Origin: Streptomyces pristinaespiralis
GTDB lineage: Bacteria; Actinomycetota; Actinomycetes; Streptomycetales; Streptomycetaceae
Reading direction: 5' to 3'
Length of the DNA stretch: 64,000 nucleotides
NCBI RefSeq assembly: GCF_001278075.1
Contig: NZ_CP011340.1
Location: 4,712,001-4,776,000, forward strand
In this document: one piece after another, positions 6,852 through 14,325 of the stretch
Numbering within the stretch: the stretch's first letter is position 1
Layout: each line of letters opens with the position of its first letter
Program-made: the position numbers and the translations under genes
The notes under the pieces: model-generated
The model's database searches: none
What the model was told of the DNA's origin: nothing
What the model saw: only the letters and a program-made list of their open reading frames with translations

Positions 6852-8093
6852 CCTCGAGCCTCTGTCCCCTGGAGGAGTCAAGACAGAGGCCACAGCGTTA
6901 CGCGTACGCTCCTGGCTGGACGGCATCAGGTGCGCGTACACGCGGAGCGTCAGGCCCGGTTCCGAGTGGCCCAGGTACTCGGCGAGGGCCTTGATGTTCT
7001 CCCCCGCGTCCAGGAGCACCGAGGCGTAGAAGTGGCGGAGAGCATGCATGCCGTTCTCGCGGGACTCGGCGTACGGCTGGCCCCGCTCGGGCACGGGGAT
7101 GACGCAGGCCGCAGCCAACGCCGGCTTCCACGCCTCCTCGTTGAGCGACGTCCTCCGGACATGCCCGCCGCGCGGCCCGGTGAAGATGAGCTGCTTGGTC
7201 ACCGGAGGGCCGTCGGCAACCTTCCACGGCAAGGTGATCTCGACCGGTGGGAACCGCTTCATGTGGGCCCGCAGCGCATCGGCGACAGGGCCAGGAAGCG
7301 GCACGTCCCGCAGCTTGCCGCCCTTCGGTGGCGCGAACACGGCCTTGCTGCGGCTCAGCTTCAGTTGCTGGACCACGTGGAGCGTGTCCGACTCGAAGTC
7401 GATCGCGTCGACGGCCACGCCCAGGATCTCGCCCTGGCGGAGTCCGCAGCCGCCGCCCAGGTCGACCATGGCTTGGTAGCGCTCGGGCATGGCGGCCCGG
7501 ACGGCGAAGACCCTCTCGGGCGTCCACGGCACAACGCGCTTGTCGTCGACGGTCGGCGGCCGGACCGACCGAGCAGCACAAGGGTTCCGGGGAAGGTGGC
7601 CGTCGTCCACGGCCGCGCTGAGCGCCGCGCGCACGTTGGAGTAGATCGTCCGTGCGTACGACCCCCGGACGCCGTTCTCCTGCAACTGCCGCACCCAGTC
7701 CCGGATGTGCGCCGGCTGGAAGGAGCCGAGCGGACGCGAGCCGAGGTAGGGGAAGGCGTGCAGCCGTAGCTGCGACTCCATCGAGGCTTGGGTGTTCGGG
7801 TCGGCGCCCTGCGTGGCGACCCAGCGCTCGGCGTACTGCTGGAAGGTGATCCGGGCAGCACGTGGGTCGATGTACTGCCCGCGCGCCATGTCCGCCTCGA
7901 TGTGCGCCAGCCACTGATCAGCGAGCCGCTTCTGACGGTCGGGGAAGCTCTTGGACTTCTCCGTGCCGTCCGGGCCGACGTAGCGAGCGCGGTAGCGCAG
8001 GCCGGATCCGTAGCGCTCGGTCTTGACCTTGCGCACCTTCCCGTCCGGGCCGGTCTCGGTCCGGTACCAGCGGTCCTGAATGTGCCCGGCCAT
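6834..8093 (-). CDS. int: Tyrosine site-specific integrase
   Basis: The product is 419 aa and catalyses recombination between the 24-bp cores in gpmA. It has an N-terminal AP2/SAM-like DNA-binding part (to about residue 170) and a C-terminal phage-integrase domain. The catalytic set is visible: Arg219 in GGGCGLRQGE, His350 and Arg353 in MHALRH, His376 in YLGHSEPG and the nucleophile Tyr386 in TLRVYAHLM. The ATG at 8093 overlaps the xis stop (TGATG), implying translational coupling. The last codons lie in the 67-bp tandem repeat. All catalytic residues are present, so it is probably active. Confidence 0.93.
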   Translation of the reverse strand: MAGHIQDRWYRTETGPDGKVRKVKTERYGSGLRYRARYVGPDGTEKSKSFPDRQKRLADQWLAHIEADMARGQYIDPRAARITFQQYAERWVATQGADPNTQASMESQLRLHAFPYLGSRPLGSFQPAHIRDWVRQLQENGVRGSYARTIYSNVRAALSAAVDDGHLPRNPCAARSVRPPTVDDKRVVPWTPERVFAVRAAMPERYQAMVDLGGGCGLRQGEILGVAVDAIDFESDTLHVVQQLKLSRSKAVFAPPKGGKLRDVPLPGPVADALRAHMKRFPPVEITLPWKVADGPPVTKQLIFTGPRGGHVRRTSLNEEAWKPALAAACVIPVPERGQPYAESRENGMHALRHFYASVLLDAGENIKALAEYLGHSEPGLTLRVYAHLMPSSQERTRNAVASVLTPPGDRGSRKLRTF

Positions 8094-8332
8094 CAGGCGG
8101 CAGCCCCTTCCCGCAGGGACTCGACCCAGGCCTGGACGTCCGCAGGGTCGTAGCGCAGGTGCCGGCCGACCCGGAAGCCACGGGGACCGGTGCGCTTGCG
8201 GCGCCACTGGTAGCCCGTCTCGACGCTGGGCAGGTCGAACATCGCCACCAGGTCGTCAGGAGTCAGGTACCGCGACGGCAGACCACGCAGCTCGGAAGCC
8301 GCTTCCGCGACAGCGAGGCGACGGCTACCCAT
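8093..8332 (-). CDS. xis: Excisionase-type helix-turn-helix protein
   Basis: The product is 79 aa with a MerR/excisionase-type winged HTH: LTPDDLVAMFDLPSVETGYQWRRK... followed by VGRHLRYDPADVQAWVESL. Such proteins bend the attachment site DNA and favour excision by the integrase. I chose ATG 8332 because GGAAGGAG lies 9 nt upstream; the longer frame to 8482 is Pro/Ser-rich shadow sequence. It overlaps the end of rep by 8 nt and the start of int by 1 nt, forming the rep-xis-int operon. Confidence 0.85.
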   Translation of the reverse strand: MGSRRLAVAEAASELRGLPSRYLTPDDLVAMFDLPSVETGYQWRRKRTGPRGFRVGRHLRYDPADVQAWVESLREGAAA

Positions 8333-9100
8333 GGGTGGGTTCTCCTTCCGTTCCGGGAGCGGGTTCGAGGGTTTCGGCGAGCCAGGCTTCGGCGTCGGTG
8401 AGGCCGGTCCCGGCGTAGACCCAGTGCGCGAGGACGAGGGTCGTGTCCGGGTCGGTCCCGTCCGCTGACAGGGCCTGTGCACGGCGCCATTCGGCGCGGG
8501 AGTCGCGGAGGGCGCCGAGGGTGGTGGAGTAGCGGCGGGACTTGGTGGAGAAGTGGCCCCGGAAGCCGAGCATGTGGGCCCAGGCCCGCAGGCGGAGGTG
8601 TTCGAGGTCCTTGCGCGCGCCGAGGGTCCAGGCGGTGCGGATGAGCCGACGGGCGTGGTCGCTGATGTCGAGCTGGGCGAGCTCGGCGAGGAACCTCAGC
8701 GGCCGGTCGAGAGCTCCCGTGGCGGTCTCGGCGCCCTTGGTGGCGTACTTGGCGATGTACGCGGCGACGGCCCGCTCGGTCAGCTCCTGGCCGCCGTCGA
8801 AGTCGGCCGAGCGGATGGTGCGCACGTCGAGCTGACGGCCGAAGGCGAAGGCGTGGGCCCGGCCGTCGATGACCGGACCGTCCACGCGGGCGGCGGTGGC
8901 GGCGGCCCGGATGGCGTCGGTCAGCAGTTCGGCGGTGGCCCAGGCGGGAGGCGGGGTGTCGCCGCCCTCGGGACCGTCGAGGCGGATGACGGCGTGGAAG
9001 TGGACGGCCCCGCGCTTCTGGTACTCGGCGACCTTGGCGAAGGACACCCGGGCGTACTCGCGGAAGGTGCGTTGGGTCAGGCCGGCGCGCCTGGCATCGT
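8325..9100 (-). pseudogene. Replication initiator (RepSA-like), 5' truncated
   Basis: The C-terminal part of a rolling-circle initiator of the pSAM2/pIJ101-like group is present. RVSFAKVAEYQKRG is followed by AVHFHAVIRLDGP, which holds the HUH metal-binding motif, and later AAYIAKYATKGAE. Similarity begins at about 9093-9100. Upstream codons in this frame do not look like Rep, and the usual Cys-rich zinc-binding region of intact Rep proteins is absent. The 349-codon ORF that includes the upstream part is therefore probably not a normal protein. The 3' end overlaps xis. An internal start could give a short product, but initiation activity is unlikely. Confidence 0.7.
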
Positions 9101-9393
9101 TCGACGCATACTCGGCACCCCAGGCAGACCGCTGGGTAGCCATCGCTCTCCGCACCATCTCACCGGCGCTCGACTCCGACGCGTCGGACGAAGCGTGGAC
9201 GTGGCTGTACGAAGAGCGCGCCGAAACCCGCAGAGCCCTGATGCGCTCAGAGCCCTGCACGGTGACCATCACCCATGCCGACGTCTGCATCACCTGGACG
9301 ATCCGGCCAGTGATCTTCCTGCCCCTCGCACACCGGCAGGACGCCGAACTCCCAGCATGCGCACGAAGCTTCAAGCCCCACCGCGCAGACTGA
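9101..9393 (+). pseudogene. Possible 3' fragment of a plus-strand element gene abutting truncated rep
   Basis: The plus-strand frame ending at TGA 9391-9393 reads like a real protein from about 9101: WLYEERAETRRALMRSEP, then TWTIRPVIFLPLAHRQDAEL and PACARSF. Its composition is more protein-like than the opposite frame. It has no start codon of its own before it runs into the rep remnant, so it would be a truncated gene whose loss is linked to the rep truncation. The family is not recognised. This is a weak call based on codon and residue composition. Confidence 0.35.
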
Positions 9394-9816
9394 GTTACAA
9401 CTTTCTCTACTGGTTCAAGGCGGCTCGCTCCGCTCGCCGCGCGCGGCCCCGGCTCCAGCGCCGGGCCCCGACGCTCCTGTCTCCGCCCCGCTCCGGCCCC
9501 GGCTCCGCCGGCCGCGCGGCTGGAGCGAGCACACCTGATGCAGTGGACGGTAGCCCGCTGTGGCTGGGGCCGGTCGGCTCCACGGCTTTAGGCAGCCACC
9601 ATGGGGCGAGCCTCGAAGATCATGGCCCCAACGTCGTGCTTTACCGGGCAGGTCCACAGACTGCCCGACTCGCCGGAAGCTTACGGGGCCATGATCTCTC
9701 GCCCCATGGCAGCTCCCGCCCAAAGCCGGTTCACCGACCGCGTTGCCAGGCTGCCCCATGTAGGACGTTCTGTTAATCGATGTCCCGCCTAGGTGCTGGT
9801 ACGCCAGGATGCCGCT
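9394..9816. other. Structured non-coding region (possible single-strand origin)
   Basis: About 420 bp without a convincing gene. It contains nested inverted repeats: GCTCGCTCC at 9423-9431 with GGAGCGAGC at 9522-9530; 9601-9610 with 9698-9707 and 9618-9629 with 9685-9696; and inside the loop CGGGCAG 9645-9651 with CTGCCCG 9661-9667. Dense secondary structure beside a rolling-circle rep gene resembles the single-strand (sti-type) origins of Streptomyces plasmids. That role is inferred. Confidence 0.45.
9601..9707. repeat. Bipartite inverted repeat with nested hairpin
   Basis: Ten perfect pairs (9601-9610 with 9698-9707) and twelve perfect pairs (9618-9629 with 9685-9696), separated by a 7:1-nt asymmetric bulge, enclose a 55-nt loop. 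The loop holds a further 7-bp hairpin at 9645-9667. Confidence 0.8.
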
Positions 9817-10356
9817 ATGGCAGAACGCAGGGACGTTGAGTTGTACCGTCGCGACTGGGAGATGAGGCCAGATCAGAAGGAACTTGATCTGGCGCTGGGC
9901 TTCATGGTCCGGCAAGCAGCGATGTTGGAGTTCTTCCTGCATCAGACGATTCGCCGCCTGGTAGACGGGCGGTACGCGATCCTCGTGACGGCCGGCATGC
10001 AGGCGTCTGCCGTGCTTGATGCCGTCAAGCGCATCATCGACGTAGGGGCCGTCTCGGACGAAGCGGCTCAGGAGATGGCCGACATCTCGGGCAAGTGCCG
10101 CACTGCGTTTAGGGAGCGGAACAAGTACGTCCATGGCCTCTGTGTGACCGGAACGGAGAGCAGCGAGGTGTGGACGAACAACCGTAAGAACGGAGGGATA
10201 GATCAGCACCCGCTAGAGGCAGACAGGCTGATGGCGCTAGGGGCGGACTTCGCCCGGCTGAGCTCGCAAGTGACTGAGTGGTACCGGCTCCGTCTTGAAG
10301 GCCACCCGAGGCGGCACAGCCGACCGTCAGCGCCGCAAGAGGAAGCGCCGGAGTGA
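9817..10356 (+). CDS. Hypothetical protein with HEPN-like RX4H motif
   Basis: The product is 179 aa from ATG 9817 (a GTG at 9793 would add 8 residues), all-alpha in appearance. The segment CRTAFRERNKYVHG contains R-X4-H (RNKYVH), the signature of HEPN-fold ribonucleases found in toxins and antiphage proteins. The preceding helices (DLALGFMVRQAAMLEFFLHQ) suit a HEPN-type bundle. The gene is noticeably less GC-rich than the chromosome around it and sits in element cargo beside DUF3800 and Mrr genes. RNase activity is inferred from one motif. It could instead be an unrelated helical protein. Confidence 0.55.
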   Translation: MAERRDVELYRRDWEMRPDQKELDLALGFMVRQAAMLEFFLHQTIRRLVDGRYAILVTAGMQASAVLDAVKRIIDVGAVSDEAAQEMADISGKCRTAFRERNKYVHGLCVTGTESSEVWTNNRKNGGIDQHPLEADRLMALGADFARLSSQVTEWYRLRLEGHPRRHSRPSAPQEEAPE

Positions 10357-10802
10357 GCGTGGAGCCAGCCTGTCAAGACGGCAGGTGGCGGTTGACATCG
10401 ATGGCCGACATCAACAGGCACGGACACTGGCGACCAACGCCGAACCTCGCCGGACGATCAGCCGAGGACGCCCACGGGTTGACTGATGTCGCCGAGTCCC
10501 CATGATCGACCTGACAAGGATGAGGACAGACCGCAAGACTCATGCCCGGAGGGGCGTCGTCCCCGTCGATGGACGACGCCTCTCCGGCTTTACTTGGCCA
10601 TTGAGAATCCGTCGACCTGGCAGGCCCAATCACCCTGGTCGGACGATCAACACACCACGTCTTTAATGGATCACCTGTTCGATATAAAATGGGATCGAAA
10701 GGTGCAGCTCGCTTGACGCCTTGTGCGTCATCGGGTTGCATGGCTAGTGGCCAGTGAAAAGGGGTCCAGGGGACCTCTTCCCGTTTCGGGATAGCTGGCC
10801 TC
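10357..10802. other. Cargo intergenic region with one hairpin
   Basis: 446 bp between the HEPN-like gene and the convergent DUF3800 gene. Apart from the hairpin at 10546-10587 I see no gene. The short ORF at 10486-10716 has no ribosome site and no family resemblance. GC content falls locally (around 10670-10700), as in imported DNA. Confidence 0.5.
10546..10587. terminator. Hairpin terminator between convergent cargo genes
   Basis: 17-bp arms (10546-10562 with 10571-10587) with one G-T wobble and an 8-nt loop. It lies between the HEPN-like gene and the DUF3800 gene and would serve both directions. Confidence 0.65.
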
Positions 10803-11459
10803 TTACTTTGCCAGCCCCCACGGCTTGAACGTTGACTTCAGCGTGGGTTCGATGCTGGACGTGTACCAGGGGCACTTGCGGTCTTCCAGCACTCTCTGTG
10901 TGGCCCACAGAGCATAGTCGGCAACCTGAACGCCCCAGGAAGTTGCCGCGTTCCAGACACACAGAACGATCTCCCGGTCGGTCGCCGACTGCTGGCAAAC
11001 GTCCGCGAGGGCATGCCGGGCGCTCCCTTCCTTCTTGTTGGTCGTCAGGGAAGCTGCAATGACGTAGACAGTGTCACCCGGCGAGCTGACTCGTTGCACG
11101 ATCTCTTTGAAGTGCAAGTACCAGGCCAGCTTATAGAGCCGCATGGGGCCGGCTGCGCGGACATAGGGGTACGCGTTCTGCTTCGCCAGGAACGTCGTGT
11201 CGAAGCGTGGAGCCTGGGACTCAATGAGCTCAAAGACCTCGCTCCGGGTCGCATGGGAGTCATTCTTCGCGTGCAGGCCCTGCGGCAGCGAGACACCTCG
11301 TCGCTCCAACTGGCACCTCAACTGGAGTCCCTCCCAAAGCGAGTGGCCGTGGTCCCCCTCGAAGACGGCGGTTCCGAAGCCAAAGTACCTACTTGCGCCA
11401 GGGGATCCCGACATGTCTAGGTCGCCTGTCTCGTCGGCGTACATGTAGATCTCGGCCAC
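10803..11459 (-). CDS. DUF3800 domain protein
   Basis: The product is 218 aa from GTG 11459, which has GGAGG 6-7 nt upstream; the longer frame to 11546 is not needed. The opening YMYADETGDLDMSG is the acidic D-E-(T/S)-G motif of DUF3800, and later ATSWGVQVADYALWATQRV matches its C-terminal D-containing helix. DUF3800 proteins have an RNase H-like fold prediction and recur in defence islands and prophages, but no activity is established to my knowledge. Here it is convergent with the HEPN-like gene and divergent from the HTH gene within the element cargo. Confidence 0.75.
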   Translation of the reverse strand: MAEIYMYADETGDLDMSGSPGASRYFGFGTAVFEGDHGHSLWEGLQLRCQLERRGVSLPQGLHAKNDSHATRSEVFELIESQAPRFDTTFLAKQNAYPYVRAAGPMRLYKLAWYLHFKEIVQRVSSPGDTVYVIAASLTTNKKEGSARHALADVCQQSATDREIVLCVWNAATSWGVQVADYALWATQRVLEDRKCPWYTSSIEPTLKSTFKPWGLAK

Positions 11460-11583
11460 GGACAACCTCCGTCCTTCTACTCCCGGTTCGCCTCGGAGTG
11501 GGCATCTGTTGCCTGCAACTCCGTTCATACGAAGATATGTTGGCACGCCTCAGTGGCACTTTGAGCGCGCAATGGCCGCATCT

Positions 11584-11600
11584 GTCCACGTAGAGTGGAC
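11584..11600. promoter_or_regulatory. Palindrome at the start of the HTH gene
   Basis: GTCCAC-gtaga-GTGGAC ends 2 bp before the GTG start at 11603, and a further GTGGAC follows at the start codon. Position suggests an autoregulatory operator; the binding protein is inferred. Confidence 0.35.
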
Positions 11601-11602
11601 GT

Positions 11603-12193
11603 GTGGACGAGGTAGCTGGCAAAAGTTCATTGATCAAGAAAACGGCAGAAACACACTTCGACCCTGCGCGACCGTGGCCATGGGTCTCGTACGACGATCC
11701 CGCCTGGCCCCTTGAACCTTGGGTCGCCATGAACGAAGAGGATCTTGCCGATGCGGCCGTCCGGTTCGGGATTTGGTACTTGCGCGGGGGCATAGAGGGA
11801 ATGACCACGCTGAGGGCGACTTCCCTGTTCGAGGATGCTGTACGTCGAGTAGTCCCAGACGTCGTGGCTGAGGCTCGTACCCGGCGCTATTCCTGGGGGC
11901 GTATCGCCCAGTGTTTCGGTGTGGGACGAACAGCAGCCCAGAAGCGCTTCGGCCAGCACCCAGATGCCCTCAGGGCGCAGGCGCTAGAAGACCAGTACCG
12001 CTGGATGGCTGAGTACCTCTACGCCGCCGAGCGCGACGCCCGAAGCGCGTACCCCGACACGGCCGAGGTTGCAGCGACGCGCGAACGGTGCATCCGCCGC
12101 CGCAGGGGGCATGTCCTGGACCCACTGGACAGCCTGCCCAAGGTCGTATCGCGGAAGCGACGGGCAGGCCGAACGGACATTGACGACGCCTGA
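11603..12193 (+). CDS. Helix-turn-helix protein of the element cargo
   Basis: The product is 196 aa. The segment RRYSWGRIAQCFGVGRTAAQKRFG is the sigma-region-4-like HTH seen in many small Streptomyces DNA-binding proteins (pattern SWxxIxxxLGVxxxAAxxRF). The acidic, Trp-rich N-terminus and basic C-terminus are not recognised. GTG 11603 has no clear Shine-Dalgarno, and a palindrome sits directly before it, which would fit a leaderless, self-regulated gene. It precedes the Mrr-type endonuclease gene on the same strand by 268 bp, so it may control it. The start site is uncertain. Confidence 0.6.
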   Translation: MDEVAGKSSLIKKTAETHFDPARPWPWVSYDDPAWPLEPWVAMNEEDLADAAVRFGIWYLRGGIEGMTTLRATSLFEDAVRRVVPDVVAEARTRRYSWGRIAQCFGVGRTAAQKRFGQHPDALRAQALEDQYRWMAEYLYAAERDARSAYPDTAEVAATRERCIRRRRGHVLDPLDSLPKVVSRKRRAGRTDIDDA

Positions 12194-12461
12194 TCATTCG
12201 GACCAGCACTCGGCCACGCTACGCATGAGACTTCCATGTGCCATAACAGCGCCAGACAGAGCTGGTCACAAGGGGAACTACAACTGCTGGCAGGCGCCGA
12301 AGCGAGCGGACTCCGACAGCGGCAGGGCTGTAACGCCGGCGCGTTGAGTAGGCCGTGCACACTGCGGGCCCGGACGGGGTGACGCCTCTAGGACGGGTGA
12401 TTTTGCGAGGTGAGAGGGGAATGCAGCTCAGGGGGTAGCCAAGCCAGGGGAGGGCGAGCAG

Positions 12462-14060
12462 GTGGCGCAGCGCGGCAGAGATCGAGGTAGCGAGTACCAG
12501 CATCAGCAAGCTCTCCGGCGGGCCCAGGAGCAACGGGCGCGGCAAGCGGAGCGGGAACGCAAGGCCGCTGAGGCGGCCAGCAAACGGCAGGAACGCGAGC
12601 GGAAGGCCGCGTATCAGGAGCAGCAGGCCGAACAGGCGCAGGTGCGCACGATCGGAGTCGAGCACGAGGTCAAGCAGCTGGGGCAGTTGCTCCGTGACGC
12701 GTTGGTCGGCGATCCGCCAACGACCTTTGAGCGCCGGCGGAGGACGCACACGCCAAGAGAGTTAGACGAGCGTCCTTGGTCTCGTCGGGAACCTTCCCCC
12801 CGTTGGGAGGAGTTCGCACCACCGGAGCCCGGTGGTCTGGCTGCTGTTCTGGGCCTTGGCAGGAAGCGCTATGAAGCTGAGGTTGCCGCGGCGCGTGTGC
12901 GGTTCGGCGAGGCACAAGAACGCCACAGCCGAGCAGAAGAGAAGCGGCTGGCAACACTGGAGCGGAAGCGTGCCGAGCACCGCCAGGCCGAAGCGCAAGC
13001 TCTTGACGAGGTGGTCACCTTCAACCGGAAGTTGGACGAGGAGCGCGAGGCTTACAGGGCCGGGGAGCCCACGGCGGTCGAGGCTCATCTTGGGGCCGTT
13101 CTGGATGCATCGGAGTATCCACTGGGCTTCCCGCACGAGCATCGAATCGCCTTTCGCCCTGCCACCGGTGATGTACTCGTTGAGATCCACTTGCCTCCGG
13201 AGGCGATCGTTCCTACCGTGCGGGGCTACCGGTACGTGAAGAACCGAGACGAGACGACAGTGCTGCCTCGTCCGGAGAAGGAGCGCAAGGAGATCTACGC
13301 CTCCGTCCTGGCGCAAGTCGCTCTACGGACAGTCCACGAGGTCCTGACGAGTGATCCGGACCGGATCGTCAATGGCGTGATCCTGAATGGTCATGTGAAA
13401 ACCATTGACCGGGCCACGGGCCAGGAGGTCTCACCCTGTCTGGTGACGCTCAGCGCCAGCAGGGAGCAGTTCGGGAAGCTTCGTCTCAGTCAGGTTGATC
13501 CAGCGCAGTGCCTCAGAGGGCTCAATGCCCTGGTGTCTCCCAACCCCTACGATCTCGAACCGATTCGTCCCATCGTCGAGTTCAACCTGTCCAAGTACAG
13601 ACTGATGGACAGCATGGATGTAGTCGCCGGCCTAGACAGCAGGCCCGTGCTGGTGAAGCTGACGCCCACCGAGTTCGAGCACCTGATTCGCCAACTGTTT
13701 GAGGCGATCGGCATGGAGGCCTGGAACACCCAGGCGTCCAAAGACGAGGGCGTTGATGCAGTCGCCGTCAGCAAGGACCCCGTCTTCAACGGTGAGTGCA
13801 TCATTCAGGCGAAGCGCTACAGCAAGCTGGTCGGTGTTGAGTCCGTCCAGGCGCTCGCCGGCGTGGTGGAGCACAAGCGTGCTGCCAAGGGGGTCCTGAT
13901 CACCACATCGTGGTTCGGCAGGGCCAGCCACGACTTTGCCCGCCAGCATGGCCGGCTCCAGCTCATCGAAGGGCCGGAACTGAAGTACCTGATCAAGGAA
14001 CACCTTGGCAAGGATGTGATTCCTGGCCCGGTCCCCCCGAAGAGGCGCCCCTCACGCTGA
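12462..14060 (+). CDS. Mrr-type restriction endonuclease with coiled-coil N-terminus
   Basis: The product is 532 aa. Residues about 10-65 and 140-200 are Glu/Arg/Ala/Gln-rich heptad sequences predicted as coiled coils. The C-terminal ~120 residues form an Mrr_cat (PD-(D/E)xK) nuclease: LTPTEFEHLIRQLFEAIGM, Asp432 in DEGVDAVA, and Gln449-x-Lys451 in CIIQAKRY, followed by the usual VQALAGVV and VLITTSWF strands. Mrr enzymes cut modified DNA (type IV restriction), giving protection against phage or plasmid DNA. GTG 12462 has GGGGAGGG upstream. The middle domain is unassigned. It is the last cargo gene before the right end. Confidence 0.8.
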   Translation: MAQRGRDRGSEYQHQQALRRAQEQRARQAERERKAAEAASKRQERERKAAYQEQQAEQAQVRTIGVEHEVKQLGQLLRDALVGDPPTTFERRRRTHTPRELDERPWSRREPSPRWEEFAPPEPGGLAAVLGLGRKRYEAEVAAARVRFGEAQERHSRAEEKRLATLERKRAEHRQAEAQALDEVVTFNRKLDEEREAYRAGEPTAVEAHLGAVLDASEYPLGFPHEHRIAFRPATGDVLVEIHLPPEAIVPTVRGYRYVKNRDETTVLPRPEKERKEIYASVLAQVALRTVHEVLTSDPDRIVNGVILNGHVKTIDRATGQEVSPCLVTLSASREQFGKLRLSQVDPAQCLRGLNALVSPNPYDLEPIRPIVEFNLSKYRLMDSMDVVAGLDSRPVLVKLTPTEFEHLIRQLFEAIGMEAWNTQASKDEGVDAVAVSKDPVFNGECIIQAKRYSKLVGVESVQALAGVVEHKRAAKGVLITTSWFGRASHDFARQHGRLQLIEGPELKYLIKEHLGKDVIPGPVPPKRRPSR

Positions 14061-14092
14061 GACCGCCGGGCGGCCCCTCCAGGCCGGGGATC

Positions 14093-14111
14093 TGGGCCGT
14101 CCCTGGGCCGT
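14093..14111 (+). repeat. Right arm-type integrase sites (2 x TGGGCCGT)
   Basis: TGGGCCGT at 14093-14100 and 14104-14111, the same 11-bp period and orientation as the pair near the left end, about 103 bp inside the right core. Role as integrase arm sites is inferred. Confidence 0.5.
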
Positions 14112-14213
14112 CCGAGGTCGCTCGACAGTGGCCAATGACGACCAACGTCGACCACCAGGCGCGCGTTTGTACTGTCCCTGACCAGTAAAAACCCAGCTCA
14201 CCAAGATGCCCGG

Positions 14214-14237
14214 CAAGAACCAGGGCAAGAAGAAGTA
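14214..14237 (+). repeat. attR core: 24-bp direct repeat
   Basis: Identical to 5817-5840. It is followed by G, completing a TAG stop, and then by the displaced gpmA terminator, so this side carries the original chromosomal flank. Confidence 0.85.
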
Positions 14238-14249
14238 GCACGACCTGAA

Positions 14250-14290
14250 CGAGCCCCCTGCCTGCGGTTTCTCCGCGAGCAGGGGGCTCG
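14250..14290. terminator. Original gpmA terminator, displaced 8.4 kb
   Basis: 12-bp arms (14250-14261 with 14279-14290) with an inner GCGG/CCGC stem (14264-14267 with 14273-14276). It starts 12 bp after the remnant gpmA stop at the right core. Confidence 0.75.
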
Positions 14291-14325
14291 TTGCTGTCCT
14301 GGGCCTGCTCGAGGCCCGGGCGGTC

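Larger units (their letters stand above)
5817..14237. mobile_element. 8.4-kb integrative element in gpmA (decayed AICE-type)
   Basis: The element is bounded by the 24-bp direct repeats, which lie 8,397 bp apart. On the minus strand it carries truncated rep, xis and int with overlapping ends, the order known from pSAM2-like actinomycete integrative and conjugative elements. It has paired TGGGCCGT repeats inside each end, likely integrase arm sites. It also holds a 67-bp tandem repeat, nested inverted repeats and lower-GC cargo resembling defence genes. No FtsK-type Tra gene or spread gene is visible, and Rep lacks the region upstream of its HUH motif. It is probably not self-transmissible. Integration in gpmA rather than a tRNA gene is unusual. 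Confidence 0.85.

Noticed and set aside
6528..7000. Plus-strand ORFs with repeating peptides across the 67-bp array
   Set aside because: They are translations of the tandem repeat in successive frames, opposite to int, without ribosome sites.
8325..9374. Full 349-codon Rep as an intact protein
   Set aside because: The first ~90 codons do not resemble Rep, and the opposite strand reads better there; called truncated instead.
10486..10716. 76-codon ORF in the cargo
   Set aside because: No ribosome site, no recognisable family, and it spans the terminator hairpin at 10546-10587.
12670..13316. Minus-strand ORFs opposite the Mrr-type gene
   Set aside because: Shadows of the coiled-coil coding sequence; the plus frame has the catalytic motif and ribosome site.
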